Source of the DNA: Variovorax sp. PAMC28562
GTDB lineage: Bacteria; Pseudomonadota; Gammaproteobacteria; Burkholderiales; Burkholderiaceae_C
Assembly: GCF_014303735.1 (NCBI RefSeq)
Contig: NZ_CP060296.1
Coordinates: 4,299,501 to 4,363,500 of the forward strand
DNA: 64,000 bases
Direction of reading: 5' to 3'
Position numbers and translations under genes: made by a program. The notes under the pieces were generated by a model. The model saw only the letters and a list, made by a program, of their open reading frames with translations. It did not search any database and had not been told where the DNA came from. Below, piece after piece: positions 39,783 to 49,481 of the stretch (positions within the stretch are counted from its first letter, which is position 1; every line of letters begins with the position of its first letter).

Positions 39783-39809
39783 AAAAAACCCGCCGTCGGC
39801 GGGTTTTTT
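39783..39809. terminator. Bidirectional intrinsic terminator between NlpC gene and PDH operon
   Basis: A perfect stem CCCGCC/GGCGGG with a three-base loop, flanked by six A on one side and six T on the other. It therefore works in both directions, ending the plus-strand NlpC gene and the minus-strand aceE-aceF-lpdA operon. Confidence 0.92.
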
Positions 39810-39834
39810 GTTGGGCGCGACCTGCTCGACGAGT

Positions 39835-41694
39835 TCAGCGCTTGACCGGCGGCAAATCGGTGCAGTGACCGTGGAGCGCCTCGGCGGCCAGGCCGATACT
39901 TTCACCCAACGTCGGATGCGGGTGGATGGTCTTGCCGATATCGATCGCATCGGCACCCATCTCGATCGCCAGCGCAATCTCGCCGATCATGTCGCCTGCG
40001 TGTGTGCCGACGATGCCGCCGCCCAGGATCTGCTCAGTTTCTGCATCGAACAGCAACTTGGTAAAGCCCTCGTCGCGGCCGTTGGCAATAGCGCGGCCTG
40101 AAGCGCTCCACGGGAACAGCCCCTTCTTGATCTTGATGCCTTCCGCCTTGGCCTGGTCTTCGGTGAGGCCGACCCAAGCCACCTCGGGGTCGGTGTACGC
40201 CACGCTTGGGATCACGCGGGCATTGAAGGCGGCCGCGGCAAGTTGCTTGTCGCCCTTCTGCTCGCCCGCGATAACTTCTGCGGCCACGTGCGCTTCATGT
40301 ACCGCTTTGTGCTCGAGCATCGGCTGGCCGACGATGTCGCCGACCGCGAAGATGTGCGAGATGTTGGTCCGCATCTGGATGTCGACAGGAATGAAGCCGC
40401 GGTCGGTCACGGTGACGCCGGCCTTCTCGGCACCGATCTTCTTGCCGTTGGGGGTGCGACCGACGGCCTGCAACACCAGGTCGTACAACTGCGGCTCTTT
40501 GGGCGCAGCCTCGCCTTCGAAGGTGACCTTGATGCCATCCTTGGTCGCTTCAGCGCCGACGGTCTTGGTCTTCAGCATGATGTTGTCGAAGCGTGGCGCG
40601 TTCATCTTTTGCCAGACCTTGACCAGGTCGCGGTCGGCGCCCTGCATCAGGCCATCGAGCATTTCGACCACGTCGAGTCGGGCGCCGAGCGACGAATACA
40701 CAGAGCCCATTTCGAGCCCGATGATTCCGCCGCCCAGGATCAGCATGCGCTTGGGATCGATGCCCAACTCCAGCGCGCCGGTCGAGTCGACCACGCGTGG
40801 GTCTTTGGGCATGAACGGCAGGTGCACGGCCTGCGAGCCAGCCGCAATCACGCAGTTGCGGAACTTGACGATCTGCGCCTTGCCGGTCGTGGCCTGGCCA
40901 TCACCGCTGGTCTCCTGCACCTTCACGTGGAACGCGTCGATGAACTCGCCGACACCGCGCACGGTGGTGACCTTGCGCATCTTCGCCATCGCGGTAAGCC
41001 CACCGGTGAGCTTGCTCACCACCTTGTTCTTGCGTGCGAGCAGCTTGGTGCGGTCGATAACGGGCTCGCTGAACGTCACGCCCATTTCGGCGAAGTGCTT
41101 GACCTCGTCCATCACCGCAGCGACGTGCAGCAGCGCCTTCGACGGAATGCAGCCGACATTCAGGCAGACACCACCCAAGGTCGCGTACCGCTCCACCAAG
41201 ATGACCTTGAGTCCAAGATCCGCCGCGCGGAACGCCGCCGAGTAGCCACCGGGACCGGCACCCAGCACGAGCAGATCGCATTCGTGATCCACGGTGCCGC
41301 CATACGTACTTGCCAGCGGCGCCTTGCTCCCTCCCCCCACGGGGGAGGGTTGGGGTGGGGGCACGGAAACCGGCGCCGCAGCGGTCGGAGCAGGCGATGC
41401 CTGAGCAGCCGCAGCCGGCGATGGCACCGATGCAGCAGGCCCAGCGGCCGCAGCCCCGCTCACCTCCAGCGTCAGCACCACCGACCCCTGCTTGACCTTG
41501 TCGCCGACACCCACAGCCAGCGACTTCACGACGCCCGCGGCCGACGATGGAATCTCCATCGACGCCTTGTCGGATTCGACCGTGATCAAAGACTGCTCGG
41601 CCTTGACCGTGTCGCCGATCTTCACCAGCACCTCGATCACTGCCACTTCATCGAAGTCGCCGATGTCGGGTACCTGAATTTGTTGTTCGCTCAT
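39835..41694 (-). CDS. lpdA: Dihydrolipoyl dehydrogenase with N-terminal lipoyl domain (PDH E3)
   Basis: 619 residues. An N-terminal lipoyl domain ([20 protein letters not shown], lysine in [16 protein letters not shown]), an Ala/Pro linker that contains an inserted [14 protein letters not shown] stretch, then the flavin enzyme: [19 protein letters not shown], disulfide [34 protein letters not shown] and C-terminal HPHPTLGES. Lipoyl-E3 fusions are known in betaproteobacterial PDH. The ATG overlaps the stop of the Ntn-hydrolase gene by four bases (ATGA). It closes the PDH operon. Confidence 0.96.
   Translation of the reverse strand: MSEQQIQVPDIGDFDEVAVIEVLVKIGDTVKAEQSLITVESDKASMEIPSSAAGVVKSLAVGVGDKVKQGSVVLTLEVSGAAAAGPAASVPSPAAAAQASPAPTAAAPVSVPPPQPSPVGGGSKAPLASTYGGTVDHECDLLVLGAGPGGYSAAFRAADLGLKVILVERYATLGGVCLNVGCIPSKALLHVAAVMDEVKHFAEMGVTFSEPVIDRTKLLARKNKVVSKLTGGLTAMAKMRKVTTVRGVGEFIDAFHVKVQETSGDGQATTGKAQIVKFRNCVIAAGSQAVHLPFMPKDPRVVDSTGALELGIDPKRMLILGGGIIGLEMGSVYSSLGARLDVVEMLDGLMQGADRDLVKVWQKMNAPRFDNIMLKTKTVGAEATKDGIKVTFEGEAAPKEPQLYDLVLQAVGRTPNGKKIGAEKAGVTVTDRGFIPVDIQMRTNISHIFAVGDIVGQPMLEHKAVHEAHVAAEVIAGEQKGDKQLAAAAFNARVIPSVAYTDPEVAWVGLTEDQAKAEGIKIKKGLFPWSASGRAIANGRDEGFTKLLFDAETEQILGGGIVGTHAGDMIGEIALAIEMGADAIDIGKTIHPHPTLGESIGLAAEALHGHCTDLPPVKR
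41329..41361. repeat. G/C-rich palindromic repeat inserted in-frame in lpdA
   Basis: CCCTCCCCC (41329-41337) and GGGGGAGGG (41341-41349) form a perfect nine-base stem with a CAC loop, followed by TTGGGGTGGGGG to 41361. The pattern is like the C/G-run palindromes scattered between genes in many high-GC proteobacteria. Here it codes for [11 protein letters not shown] in the linker of LpdA. Confidence 0.7.
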
Positions 41695-42281
41695 GGGGAC
41701 ACCTTCAATTTGAGAGTGAGTACATCGGCCGGTCCGGCCGAGTTGCGATCGAATTCACAGCCGGCCGCGATGCCCGCGTCGGCTACCTCACGCGCCGATC
41801 GAGCCTTCGCATACACCGCGTGCATCGCGCCAAGTGCAAAGCTGCGTCCGGAGCCGATGCTCCAGAACTGCTTGAACTCGAACACTTCGCGGTAGCTGTA
41901 GACGCCATAGATGCCGGTCGCATTCGCCAGCACCAGGCTGAACTGGCTCGACTCGTAAGGGTCGTGCTCGTCTTCCTTGGTCTGCAGAAAAAACGACTCT
42001 TTCAGCAGCGGATGCAGCTTGGTGAACGTGCGGTAGATCTCGTCGCGGCTGCGCAGCTTGAGGCCGTCTTTGCCGATCGCTGCCAACGCATGTCGAAGTG
42101 CCGGAAAGTGCGCCACCGAACCCGACGCGGCAAAAAGGCTGCGCCCCCCTGCATCGTCGACTTCGAACACCTTGCGGTTGTCTTCCTGCGCATGCGAGAG
42201 CCGCGTATCGCCGAAAGTGACCAGCGTGTCCGCCGCGATCACCACCTGGCTGCCCTTGCGGACAGCCACCACCGTGGTCAT
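41691..42281 (-). CDS. HslV-like Ntn-hydrolase (proteasome-type) coupled in the PDH operon
   Basis: 196 residues. The start [19 protein letters not shown] closely resembles HslV. After Met removal Thr1 would be the nucleophile, Asp17 falls at the same place as in HslV, and a Lys in EDNRKVFEV matches Lys33 allowing a three-residue insertion. The later [20 protein letters not shown] with [10 protein letters not shown] matches the HslV GSG and following helix. About 20 residues longer than HslV, with a central insert around [14 protein letters not shown]. No hslU is nearby. ATGA overlaps with both aceF (upstream) and lpdA (downstream). Such proteins are often poorly annotated. Whether it cleaves proteins is unknown. 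Confidence 0.85.
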   Translation of the reverse strand: MTTVVAVRKGSQVVIAADTLVTFGDTRLSHAQEDNRKVFEVDDAGGRSLFAASGSVAHFPALRHALAAIGKDGLKLRSRDEIYRTFTKLHPLLKESFFLQTKEDEHDPYESSQFSLVLANATGIYGVYSYREVFEFKQFWSIGSGRSFALGAMHAVYAKARSAREVADAGIAAGCEFDRNSAGPADVLTLKLKVSP

Positions 42282-43969
42282 AGCAAGACTCGACGGAAGT
42301 CGGCGAGCACCTGCCCTAAGTAGGTGTTGAAACGCGCAGCCGATGCGCCATCGATCACCCGATGGTCGTACGAGAGCGACAGCGGCAACGTCAGGCGCGG
42401 TACGAACTGCTTGCCGTCCCACACCGGCTTCATCGCGCTCTTGGACAAGCCGAGGATCGCCACTTCAGGCGCGTTGATGATGGGCGTGAAGTGCGTCCCG
42501 CCGATGCCGCCGAGCGAGCTGATCGACATGCAGCCGCCCTGCATGTCGGCCGAGCCGAGCTTGCCGTCGCGCGCCTTCTTGGCGAGCTCGCCCATTTCAG
42601 TGCTGATCTGCAAGATGCCTTTCTTGTCGGCATCTTTGAGCACTGGAACGACCAGACCGTTGGGCGTGTCCGCCGCGAACCCGATGTTGTAGTACTGCTT
42701 GTAGACGAGCGTGTCGCCGTCCAGGCTGGTGTTGAAATCAGGAAATTTCTTCAGCGCCGACACGACTGCCTTGATCACGAAAGCCAGCATCGTTACCTTG
42801 ACGCCGGACTTCTCGTTCTCCTTGTTGGTGGAGACGCGGAAGGCCTCGAGCTCGGTGATGTCGGCATCGTCGTTGTTGGTAACGTGCGGAATCATCACCC
42901 AGTTGCGATGCAGGTTCGCGCCGCTGATCTTCTTGATGCGCGACATGTCCTTGCGCTCGACCGTGCCGAACTTGGTGAAGTCGACTTTGGGCCACGGAAT
43001 CAATCCGAGCGCCGCGCCATCGCCGCCACCGCTGGCCGGCGCTTTTGCCGCCGATGCTTTGGTGCTCGATGCGCCGCTCATCACGGCCTTGGTGAATGCC
43101 TGAACATCTTCCTGCGTGATGCGGCCCTTGGGACCCGAGCCCTTCACTTCTTCGAGTGGAACGCCAAGCTCGCGAGCGAACTTGCGAACCGATGGGGATG
43201 CGTGCGGCAGGCTCGTGCTGGGTGCGACCGAAGGGTTGTGGCCGATCGGTGGCGACGCCGCCGCTGGCGCCTCAGCAGGTACTGCCACGCTGGCGGCAGC
43301 AGGTGCGGCAGCGATTTGCGCGGCCGCTGCTGCCGGAGCCGTTGCCGTCGGTGAAGGAGTCGCAGCGTTGCCGGTGGCGCCTTCCACGATCGCGATCAGG
43401 TCGCCGATGTTGACCGTGTCGCCGACCTTGACCTTCAGCTCCTTCAGCACGCCAGCAGCCGAAGCCGGAATTTCCATCGAAGCCTTGTCGGTTTCGACGG
43501 TGATCAACGACTGCTCTTGCTTGATCGTGTCGCCGAGCTTGACCAGGATCTCGATGACCGAGACGTCCTTGAAGTCACCGATGTCGGGCACCTTGATTTC
43601 GACGGGACCGCCGCTGCTCGCGGGTGCTGCGGCGGATGCCGCCGGTGCAGCGGCTGCAGTAGCCGGCGTCGGCGCGGGAACAGCAGCGGGTGCGGGCGCT
43701 GCGGCGGGCGGCGGTGCGGATGCCGCAGCGCCCTCACCTTCCAGCACCAGCACGACCGAACCTTGCTTCACTTTGCTGCCGACCTCGACCTTGATCTCCT
43801 TCACCACGCCCGCCTGGCTCGACGGGATTTCCATCGACGCCTTGTCTGTCTCCACGGTGATGAGTGACTGTTCGGCCTTGACCGTGTCGCCTACCTTCAC
43901 CAGGATCTCGATCACCGCGACTTCGTCGAAATCGCCGATGTCCGGTATCTTGACTTCCACTGCTGCCAT
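42278..43969 (-). CDS. aceF: Dihydrolipoyllysine acetyltransferase (PDH E2), two lipoyl domains
   Basis: Core of the pyruvate dehydrogenase complex. 563 residues with two lipoyl domains (lysines in [17 protein letters not shown] and [17 protein letters not shown]), Ala/Pro linkers, a subunit-binding domain ([20 protein letters not shown]) and the catalytic domain ending [16 protein letters not shown]. An ATGA overlap couples it to the Ntn-hydrolase gene. It follows aceE by 64 bases. Confidence 0.97.
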   Translation of the reverse strand: MAAVEVKIPDIGDFDEVAVIEILVKVGDTVKAEQSLITVETDKASMEIPSSQAGVVKEIKVEVGSKVKQGSVVLVLEGEGAAASAPPPAAAPAPAAVPAPTPATAAAAPAASAAAPASSGGPVEIKVPDIGDFKDVSVIEILVKLGDTIKQEQSLITVETDKASMEIPASAAGVLKELKVKVGDTVNIGDLIAIVEGATGNAATPSPTATAPAAAAAQIAAAPAAASVAVPAEAPAAASPPIGHNPSVAPSTSLPHASPSVRKFARELGVPLEEVKGSGPKGRITQEDVQAFTKAVMSGASSTKASAAKAPASGGGDGAALGLIPWPKVDFTKFGTVERKDMSRIKKISGANLHRNWVMIPHVTNNDDADITELEAFRVSTNKENEKSGVKVTMLAFVIKAVVSALKKFPDFNTSLDGDTLVYKQYYNIGFAADTPNGLVVPVLKDADKKGILQISTEMGELAKKARDGKLGSADMQGGCMSISSLGGIGGTHFTPIINAPEVAILGLSKSAMKPVWDGKQFVPRLTLPLSLSYDHRVIDGASAARFNTYLGQVLADFRRVLL

Positions 43970-44033
43970 GTTTTTATCTCCCGCCTCGAAGGCGTTCTGG
44001 TTGTTCGTTTTGGTGCTTCGTCAGGCCGCCGGA

Positions 44034-46772
44034 TCAAGCGTAGAGCGGGTTCACTTTATCGACGTTGATTGCGTACTTCTTGATCGCGTCAGCCACTTTT
44101 TGCACGGGGAAGAAACCGTCCTCGCTCAGAGCCTTGAGGGCCGCCACGACGATGTAATGGCGGTTAATTTCGAAGTGCTCGCGCAGCTTGTTGCGGAAGT
44201 CGCTGCGGCCGAAGCCGTCGGTGCCGAGGACCTTGTAGGTACGGCCCTTGGGGATGTACGGACGGATCTGCTCGGCGTAGGCCTTCATGTAGTCGGTCGA
44301 TGCAACCACCGGGCCGGCGCTCGCGGCCAGTTGCTGCGCCACGAACGAGACGCGCGCCGTATCGATCGGGTGCAGCAGGTTCCAGCGGTCGACGTCCTGA
44401 CCGTCGCGGGTCAGTTCGTTGAAGCTCGGGCAGCTCCACACAGACGCCGAAACACCCCAGTCCTGCTCGAGCAGTTCTTGCGCCGCGAAGCTCTCGCGCA
44501 GGATGGTGCCGCTGCCGAGCAACTGCACAGTCGGCGCGTCCTTGCCCTTGACGGCCTTGAGCGCCGGACCCTGTTTGGCCAGGTACATGCCCTTGATGAT
44601 CTGCTCTTCGGTACCGGGCGTGAGGCCGGGCATCGGGTAGTTTTCGTTCAGCAGCGTCAGGTAGTAGTAGACGTTGTCCTGCTTTTCGACCATGCGCTTC
44701 AGACCGTGGTGCAGGATGACGCCGACTTCATGGGCGAAGGTCGGGTCGTAGCTCACGCAGTTGGGAATGGTGTTGGCCAGGATGTGGCTGTGGCCGTCTT
44801 CGTGCTGCAGGCCTTCGCCGTTCAGCGTGGTGCGGCCCGAGGTGCCCCCGAGCAAAAAGCCGCGCGCCTGCATGTCGCCAGCAGCCCAGGCCAGGTCGCC
44901 GATGCGCTGAAAGCCGAACATCGAGTAGTACACGTAGAACGGCACCATGATGCGATTGTTCGTGCTGTACGAGGTTGCTGCCGCGATCCAGCTCGACATG
45001 CCGCCGGCTTCGTTGATGCCCTCTTGCAGGATCTGCCCAGCCTTGTCTTCCTTGTAGTACATGACCTGGTCTTTATCGACCGGGGTGTACTGCTGGCCTG
45101 CGGGGTTGTAGATGCCGATCTGACGGAACAGGCCTTCCATACCAAAGGTGCGCGCCTCGTCGACCAGGATCGGTACGACGCGCGGGCCCAGCGCCTGGTC
45201 GCGCAGTAACTGCGTCAAGAAGCGAACGTAGGCTTGGGTCGTCGAGATTTCGCGGCCCTCGGCAGTCGGCTCCATGACGCTCTTGAAGACGTCGATCGAC
45301 GGCACGGTAAAACTCTCGTCGGCCTTGGTACGGCGATGCGGCAGGTAGCCGCCGAGCGCCTTGCGCCGCTCGTGCAGATACTGCATTTCCGGTGTGTCGT
45401 CGGCCGGCTTGTAGAACGGCAGTTCGGCCAGTTGGCTGTCGGGAATTGGAATGTTGAAGCGATCGCGAAAGGCCTTGATGTCCTCGTCGCTCAGCTTCTT
45501 GGTCTGGTGAACGTTGTTCTTGCCCTCGCCGATCTTGCCCATACCAAAGCCCTTCACGGTCTTGACGAGCAAGACGGTCGGCTGGCCCTTGTGCTTCACG
45601 GCTGCGTGGAAGGCTGCGTAGACCTTTTGCGAATCGTGGCCGCCGCGGCGCAGTTGCCAGATGTCGTCGTCGCTCAGCTTGGCGACCATCTCGGCGGTGC
45701 GCGGATCGCGGCCGAAGAAGTTCTTGCGCACGTAGGCACCGTCGTTGGCCTTGAACGACTGGTAGTCGCCGTCGTTCGTGTCCATCATGATCTTGCGCAG
45801 CGCACCGTCCTTGTCGCGCGCCAGCAGCGAGTCCCAACCCTGGCCCCAGATCAACTTGATGACGTTCCAGCCGGCACCACGGAACTCGCCTTCGAGTTCC
45901 TGAATGATCTTGCCGTTGCCGCGCACCGGGCCGTCGAGTCGCTGAAGATTGCAGTTGATGACGAAAACCAGGTTGTCGAGGTTTTCTCGCGCGGCCAGTC
46001 CGATGGCACCGAGCGACTCGACCTCGTCCATCTCGCCGTCGCCGCAGAACACCCAGACCTTGCGGTTCTCGGTGTTGGCGATACCGCGCGCGTGCAGGTA
46101 CTTCAGAAAGCGCGCCTGGTAGATCGCCATCAGCGGGCCGAGCCCCATCGACACGGTCGGGAACTGCCAGAACTCGGGCATCAGTTTCGGATGCGGATAG
46201 CTCGACAGGCCCTTGCCATCGACTTCCTGGCGGAAGTTGAGCAGCTGCTCTTCGGTCAGCCGGCCTTCGAGGTAGGCGCGGGCGTAGATGCCGGGCGACA
46301 CGTGGCCCTGGATGTAGAGGCAGTCGCCGCCGTGCTCTTTACCGGGTTCCGCACTCTCGGCGTGCCAGAAATGGTTGAAGCCGGCGCCAAACATGGTGGC
46401 CAACGAAGCGAATGAGCCGATATGGCCGCCGAGATCGCCGCCTTCGGGCGGGTGATGGCGGTTCGCCTTGACCACCATCGCCATCGCGTTCCAGCGCATG
46501 AAAGAGCGCAGCCGCTCTTCGATTTCTGCATTGCCGGGCGAGCGTTCTTCCTGGTCGACCTCGATGGTGTTGACGTACGCCGTAGTCGCCGAAAACGGTT
46601 TGTCGATGCTGTGCTGCCGCGCATGTTCCAGCAGTTGTTCCAACAGAAAGTGAGCCCGGTCGGGGCCCTCGCTCTGAATGACAGCCGACAAGGCGTCCAT
46701 CCATTCGCGCGTCTCTTGCGCGTCCGCGTCATTCGCGGCCGAGCCGAACAGGTTCTCGGGATTTGCCGACAT
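44034..46772 (-). CDS. aceE: Pyruvate dehydrogenase E1 component (homodimeric type)
   Basis: ThDP-dependent decarboxylase, 912 residues, of the single-chain E. coli AceE type. Signatures: HLGGHIGSFASL-like GGDLGGHIGSFASLATMFG, the ThDP site FCGDGEMDEVESLGAIGLAA ending NLDNLVFVINCN, RLDGPVRGNGKIIQELEGEF, and the C-terminal region AYAEQIRPYIPKGRTYKVLG. It heads aceE-aceF-ntn-lpdA. The divergent two-component system starts 126 bases upstream, so the promoters share one short region. Confidence 0.97.
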   Translation of the reverse strand: MSANPENLFGSAANDADAQETREWMDALSAVIQSEGPDRAHFLLEQLLEHARQHSIDKPFSATTAYVNTIEVDQEERSPGNAEIEERLRSFMRWNAMAMVVKANRHHPPEGGDLGGHIGSFASLATMFGAGFNHFWHAESAEPGKEHGGDCLYIQGHVSPGIYARAYLEGRLTEEQLLNFRQEVDGKGLSSYPHPKLMPEFWQFPTVSMGLGPLMAIYQARFLKYLHARGIANTENRKVWVFCGDGEMDEVESLGAIGLAARENLDNLVFVINCNLQRLDGPVRGNGKIIQELEGEFRGAGWNVIKLIWGQGWDSLLARDKDGALRKIMMDTNDGDYQSFKANDGAYVRKNFFGRDPRTAEMVAKLSDDDIWQLRRGGHDSQKVYAAFHAAVKHKGQPTVLLVKTVKGFGMGKIGEGKNNVHQTKKLSDEDIKAFRDRFNIPIPDSQLAELPFYKPADDTPEMQYLHERRKALGGYLPHRRTKADESFTVPSIDVFKSVMEPTAEGREISTTQAYVRFLTQLLRDQALGPRVVPILVDEARTFGMEGLFRQIGIYNPAGQQYTPVDKDQVMYYKEDKAGQILQEGINEAGGMSSWIAAATSYSTNNRIMVPFYVYYSMFGFQRIGDLAWAAGDMQARGFLLGGTSGRTTLNGEGLQHEDGHSHILANTIPNCVSYDPTFAHEVGVILHHGLKRMVEKQDNVYYYLTLLNENYPMPGLTPGTEEQIIKGMYLAKQGPALKAVKGKDAPTVQLLGSGTILRESFAAQELLEQDWGVSASVWSCPSFNELTRDGQDVDRWNLLHPIDTARVSFVAQQLAASAGPVVASTDYMKAYAEQIRPYIPKGRTYKVLGTDGFGRSDFRNKLREHFEINRHYIVVAALKALSEDGFFPVQKVADAIKKYAINVDKVNPLYA

Positions 46773-46839
46773 GCTTGTCTCCTGCTTATTGGTTGTGAAC
46801 GTAATTTAGTGCCGGAATTGGCAACGCGCGGCAGTTTCC

Positions 46840-46887
46840 CACATTATTTAAGCAATTTCAAATGGCAGATGCCGATTTCTTAATGTG
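46840..46887. promoter_or_regulatory. Inverted repeat in the aceE / histidine kinase divergent region
   Basis: CACATTA (46840-46846) and TAATGTG (46881-46887) are inverted, with centres 41 bases apart, about four helical turns, in the AT-rich 126-base gap between aceE and the divergent kinase gene. They could bind a dimeric regulator of one or both genes. No regulator is identified. Confidence 0.35.
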
Positions 46888-46898
46888 ATATTTTTGGC

Positions 46899-49481
46899 AT
46901 GGCTTCATGGCGGTTCGCAGCCTTCCCCTACACTCGGCCGATGCCCTTTTCTTCCCCGATCGCGGTCGCTCGCAACGCGGCAAATGCGTCTCCCCTGTCG
47001 TGGTGGCGGCGCTGGTGGCGGCGCCAGACGCCGGTGCTGCAAGACGCGGTCGCCATGCTCGCGCCGCTGGCCGCCGTGCTGCTGTTTCTGGGCGTGATCG
47101 TTTCGGCCTTCTGGTACCTGCGGGCCGAAGAAGTCGAGCGGGAACAGGAGTCGGTCAAGCGCGATGTCGAGTACGCGCAGCAACGCGTCCGACTGCGCCT
47201 GCTGGAACGGCAAGAGCAACTGATGCGACTGGCCCGCGATGCGTCGAACCGTGAGATCGATGCGGCCGAGTTCGGCAGCCGCGCCGAGTCGCTGGTGAGC
47301 CAATTTCCGGAACTGCAGGAGATCAGCTGGATCGACGATCGCCGGCGCTTCAAGGCGAGCTACGCGGCGCCGAGCGTGCATCCGTCGCAGCAGCATCCGG
47401 TCGGCGAAGTGCTGCGGCCCGGCGACACCGAGAGCAACTACGCGCTCGCCCGCGAATTGCGCCAGCCCGTGTTCTCGCAGCCGATGGCCGGGACCGATCC
47501 GCCGAGCATGCTGCAGCTCCACATCCCGCTCTTCGATCAAGGCCTGTTCGCGGGCGCAGTGGTCGGCGAATTTTCGGTCGACGGACTGCTCCGCTACGGC
47601 ATTCCGCCGGAAGTCTCGGCACGGTATGCCGTGTCGCTGCTCGATGCCAAGAGCGGCCTGTTGGCCGGCAACACAGTCAATCCGCGCGCGGCCGGCACGC
47701 GCCTGCTGCCCTGGGCCGAGCACACCAACGAATACGAGGTGCCGGTGTCGCCGGTCGGCAATGGCCTGGTCCTGCGCGCACAGGCGTATCGCACGTCGCA
47801 AGGCTTTGTCGGCAACGGGCTCTTCTGGCTGGTCGGCGCGCTGAGTGTGCTCACCAGTTGGATGCTCATCGGCACCTGGCGCCACACACGGCGGCGACTG
47901 CAGGCGCAACAGGCACTGATCGCGGAAACCAACTTCCGCCGGGCGATGGAAAACTCGATGCTGACCGGCATGCGGGTGCTCGATCTCGAAGGCCGCATCA
48001 CATATGTCAACGCCGCCTTCTGCGACATGACGGGCTGGAGCGAAACCGAGCTGGTCGGCCAGGCGCCGCCGTTTCCGTACTGGCTCGAATCCGATCGCGA
48101 GGTCATGAACGACCGGCTCGAAGAAGAGTTGCATGGCCGTGCCCTGCCGGGCGGTTTTCAGGTACGGGTGCGGCGCAAGAACGGCAGCATTTTCAACGCG
48201 CGGCTGTATGTGTCGCCGCTGATCGACGCCCGCGGCCATCAGACCGGCTGGATGACGTCGATGACCGACATCACCGAGCCGACGCGCATTCGAGAGCAGC
48301 TGTCGGCCTCGTACGAGCGTTTCACCACCGTGCTCGAAGCGCTCGATGCGGCGGTGTCGGTCGCGCCGATCGGAAGCGAAGAATTGCTGTTCGCCAATAA
48401 GCTCTATCGACTCTGGTTCGGTTCCAACACCGTCGGCCACCTGGGCATGGTGGCGCAGGCCGGTGTGCCCGCCTCGCAGGCGCACGACGAAGCACTGGAC
48501 GATGTCGACCCGTTCGCAGGCTTGCCGATCGACACGCTCACCGCCGCCCAACCCGCCAACAACGAGATCTTCGTACTCGAGCTCGGCAAGTGGCTCGAAG
48601 TACGCTCACGCTATCTGACCTGGGTCGACGGCCGGTTGGCGCAGATGGTGATTGCGACCGACATCACACCGCGTCGCGTGGCAGAAGAGCAGGCAGCGGC
48701 GCAGGCCGATCGCGCGCAGGCGGCGAGTCGGCTCATCACCATGGGTGAAATGGCGTCGAGCGTGGCGCACGAACTCAACCAGCCGCTGACGGCCATCGCC
48801 AACTACTGCAACGGCATGGCGTCGCGCATCCGTGGTCAGACGATCGATTCCGAATCGCTATTGGCCGCGCTCGACAAGACATCCAAGCAGGCGCAGCGGG
48901 CCGGCCAGATCATTCAGCGCATCCGGTCTTTTGTTAAACGCAGTGAGCCCAATCGCACGCCGGCCGAGGTGAGCACGATGGTGAGCGAAGCGGTGGAACT
49001 GGCCGGCATCGAACTGCGGCGCCGCAATGTGCGACTCAACCACTACGTGGCGGCGCGGTTGCCGATCCTGCAGGTCGACCCGATCCTGATCGAGCAGGTG
49101 ATGGTCAATCTGCTGAAGAACGCAGCCGAGTCGATCGACAACGCGAACCGGCCACTGGCGCGGCGCAGCGTCGAGTTGCGCGTGCTGCCCAAAACGATCG
49201 AGGGCCAAAGCGCCGTCGAGTTCTCGGTGCAAGACACGGGCATGGGTCTGGCACCCGAAGTGATGGACCGGCTCTACGAAGCATTCTTCTCGACCAAACC
49301 AGAAGGCATGGGCATTGGCCTCAACCTGTGCCGCACCATCGTCGAGTCGCATCGTGGCCGCATGCAGGCGGAGAACATCTACAATGGTTCGGATGTCGTC
49401 GGATGCCGTTTTTCCTTCTGGATTCCGGTGTTGGATGCTCTTAAATCCATAGCAAACGACGAGGCAAAGGTACCTGCATGA
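46899..49481 (+). CDS. Membrane PAS-domain sensor histidine kinase (FixL/DctS-like)
   Basis: 860 residues. Two membrane segments (near residue 56, AVLLFLGVIVSAFWYL, and near 312, GLFWLVGALSVLTSWML) enclose a periplasmic sensing domain of about 240 residues. A cytoplasmic PAS domain (ENSMLTGMRVLDLEGRITYV) with a second PAS-like part leads to a kinase core: H-box SSVAHELNQPLTAIANY, N-box NLLKNAAESID, G1 VQDTGMGLAP, G2 GMGIGLNLCRTIVES. The start could be 46899 or 46941. The layout resembles C4-dicarboxylate sensors of the DctS type, but the signal is not known. ATGA overlap with the regulator gene. Confidence 0.88.
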   Translation: MASWRFAAFPYTRPMPFSSPIAVARNAANASPLSWWRRWWRRQTPVLQDAVAMLAPLAAVLLFLGVIVSAFWYLRAEEVEREQESVKRDVEYAQQRVRLRLLERQEQLMRLARDASNREIDAAEFGSRAESLVSQFPELQEISWIDDRRRFKASYAAPSVHPSQQHPVGEVLRPGDTESNYALARELRQPVFSQPMAGTDPPSMLQLHIPLFDQGLFAGAVVGEFSVDGLLRYGIPPEVSARYAVSLLDAKSGLLAGNTVNPRAAGTRLLPWAEHTNEYEVPVSPVGNGLVLRAQAYRTSQGFVGNGLFWLVGALSVLTSWMLIGTWRHTRRRLQAQQALIAETNFRRAMENSMLTGMRVLDLEGRITYVNAAFCDMTGWSETELVGQAPPFPYWLESDREVMNDRLEEELHGRALPGGFQVRVRRKNGSIFNARLYVSPLIDARGHQTGWMTSMTDITEPTRIREQLSASYERFTTVLEALDAAVSVAPIGSEELLFANKLYRLWFGSNTVGHLGMVAQAGVPASQAHDEALDDVDPFAGLPIDTLTAAQPANNEIFVLELGKWLEVRSRYLTWVDGRLAQMVIATDITPRRVAEEQAAAQADRAQAASRLITMGEMASSVAHELNQPLTAIANYCNGMASRIRGQTIDSESLLAALDKTSKQAQRAGQIIQRIRSFVKRSEPNRTPAEVSTMVSEAVELAGIELRRRNVRLNHYVAARLPILQVDPILIEQVMVNLLKNAAESIDNANRPLARRSVELRVLPKTIEGQSAVEFSVQDTGMGLAPEVMDRLYEAFFSTKPEGMGIGLNLCRTIVESHRGRMQAENIYNGSDVVGCRFSFWIPVLDALKSIANDEAKVPA

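Noticed and set aside
41329..41361. Hairpin in lpdA as a terminator
   Set aside because: It is inside a coding sequence, in-frame, and has no T-run on either strand.
46905..48551. 548-codon minus-strand frame opposite the histidine kinase
   Set aside because: The sense frame has all kinase boxes; the antisense frame has no recognisable domain.
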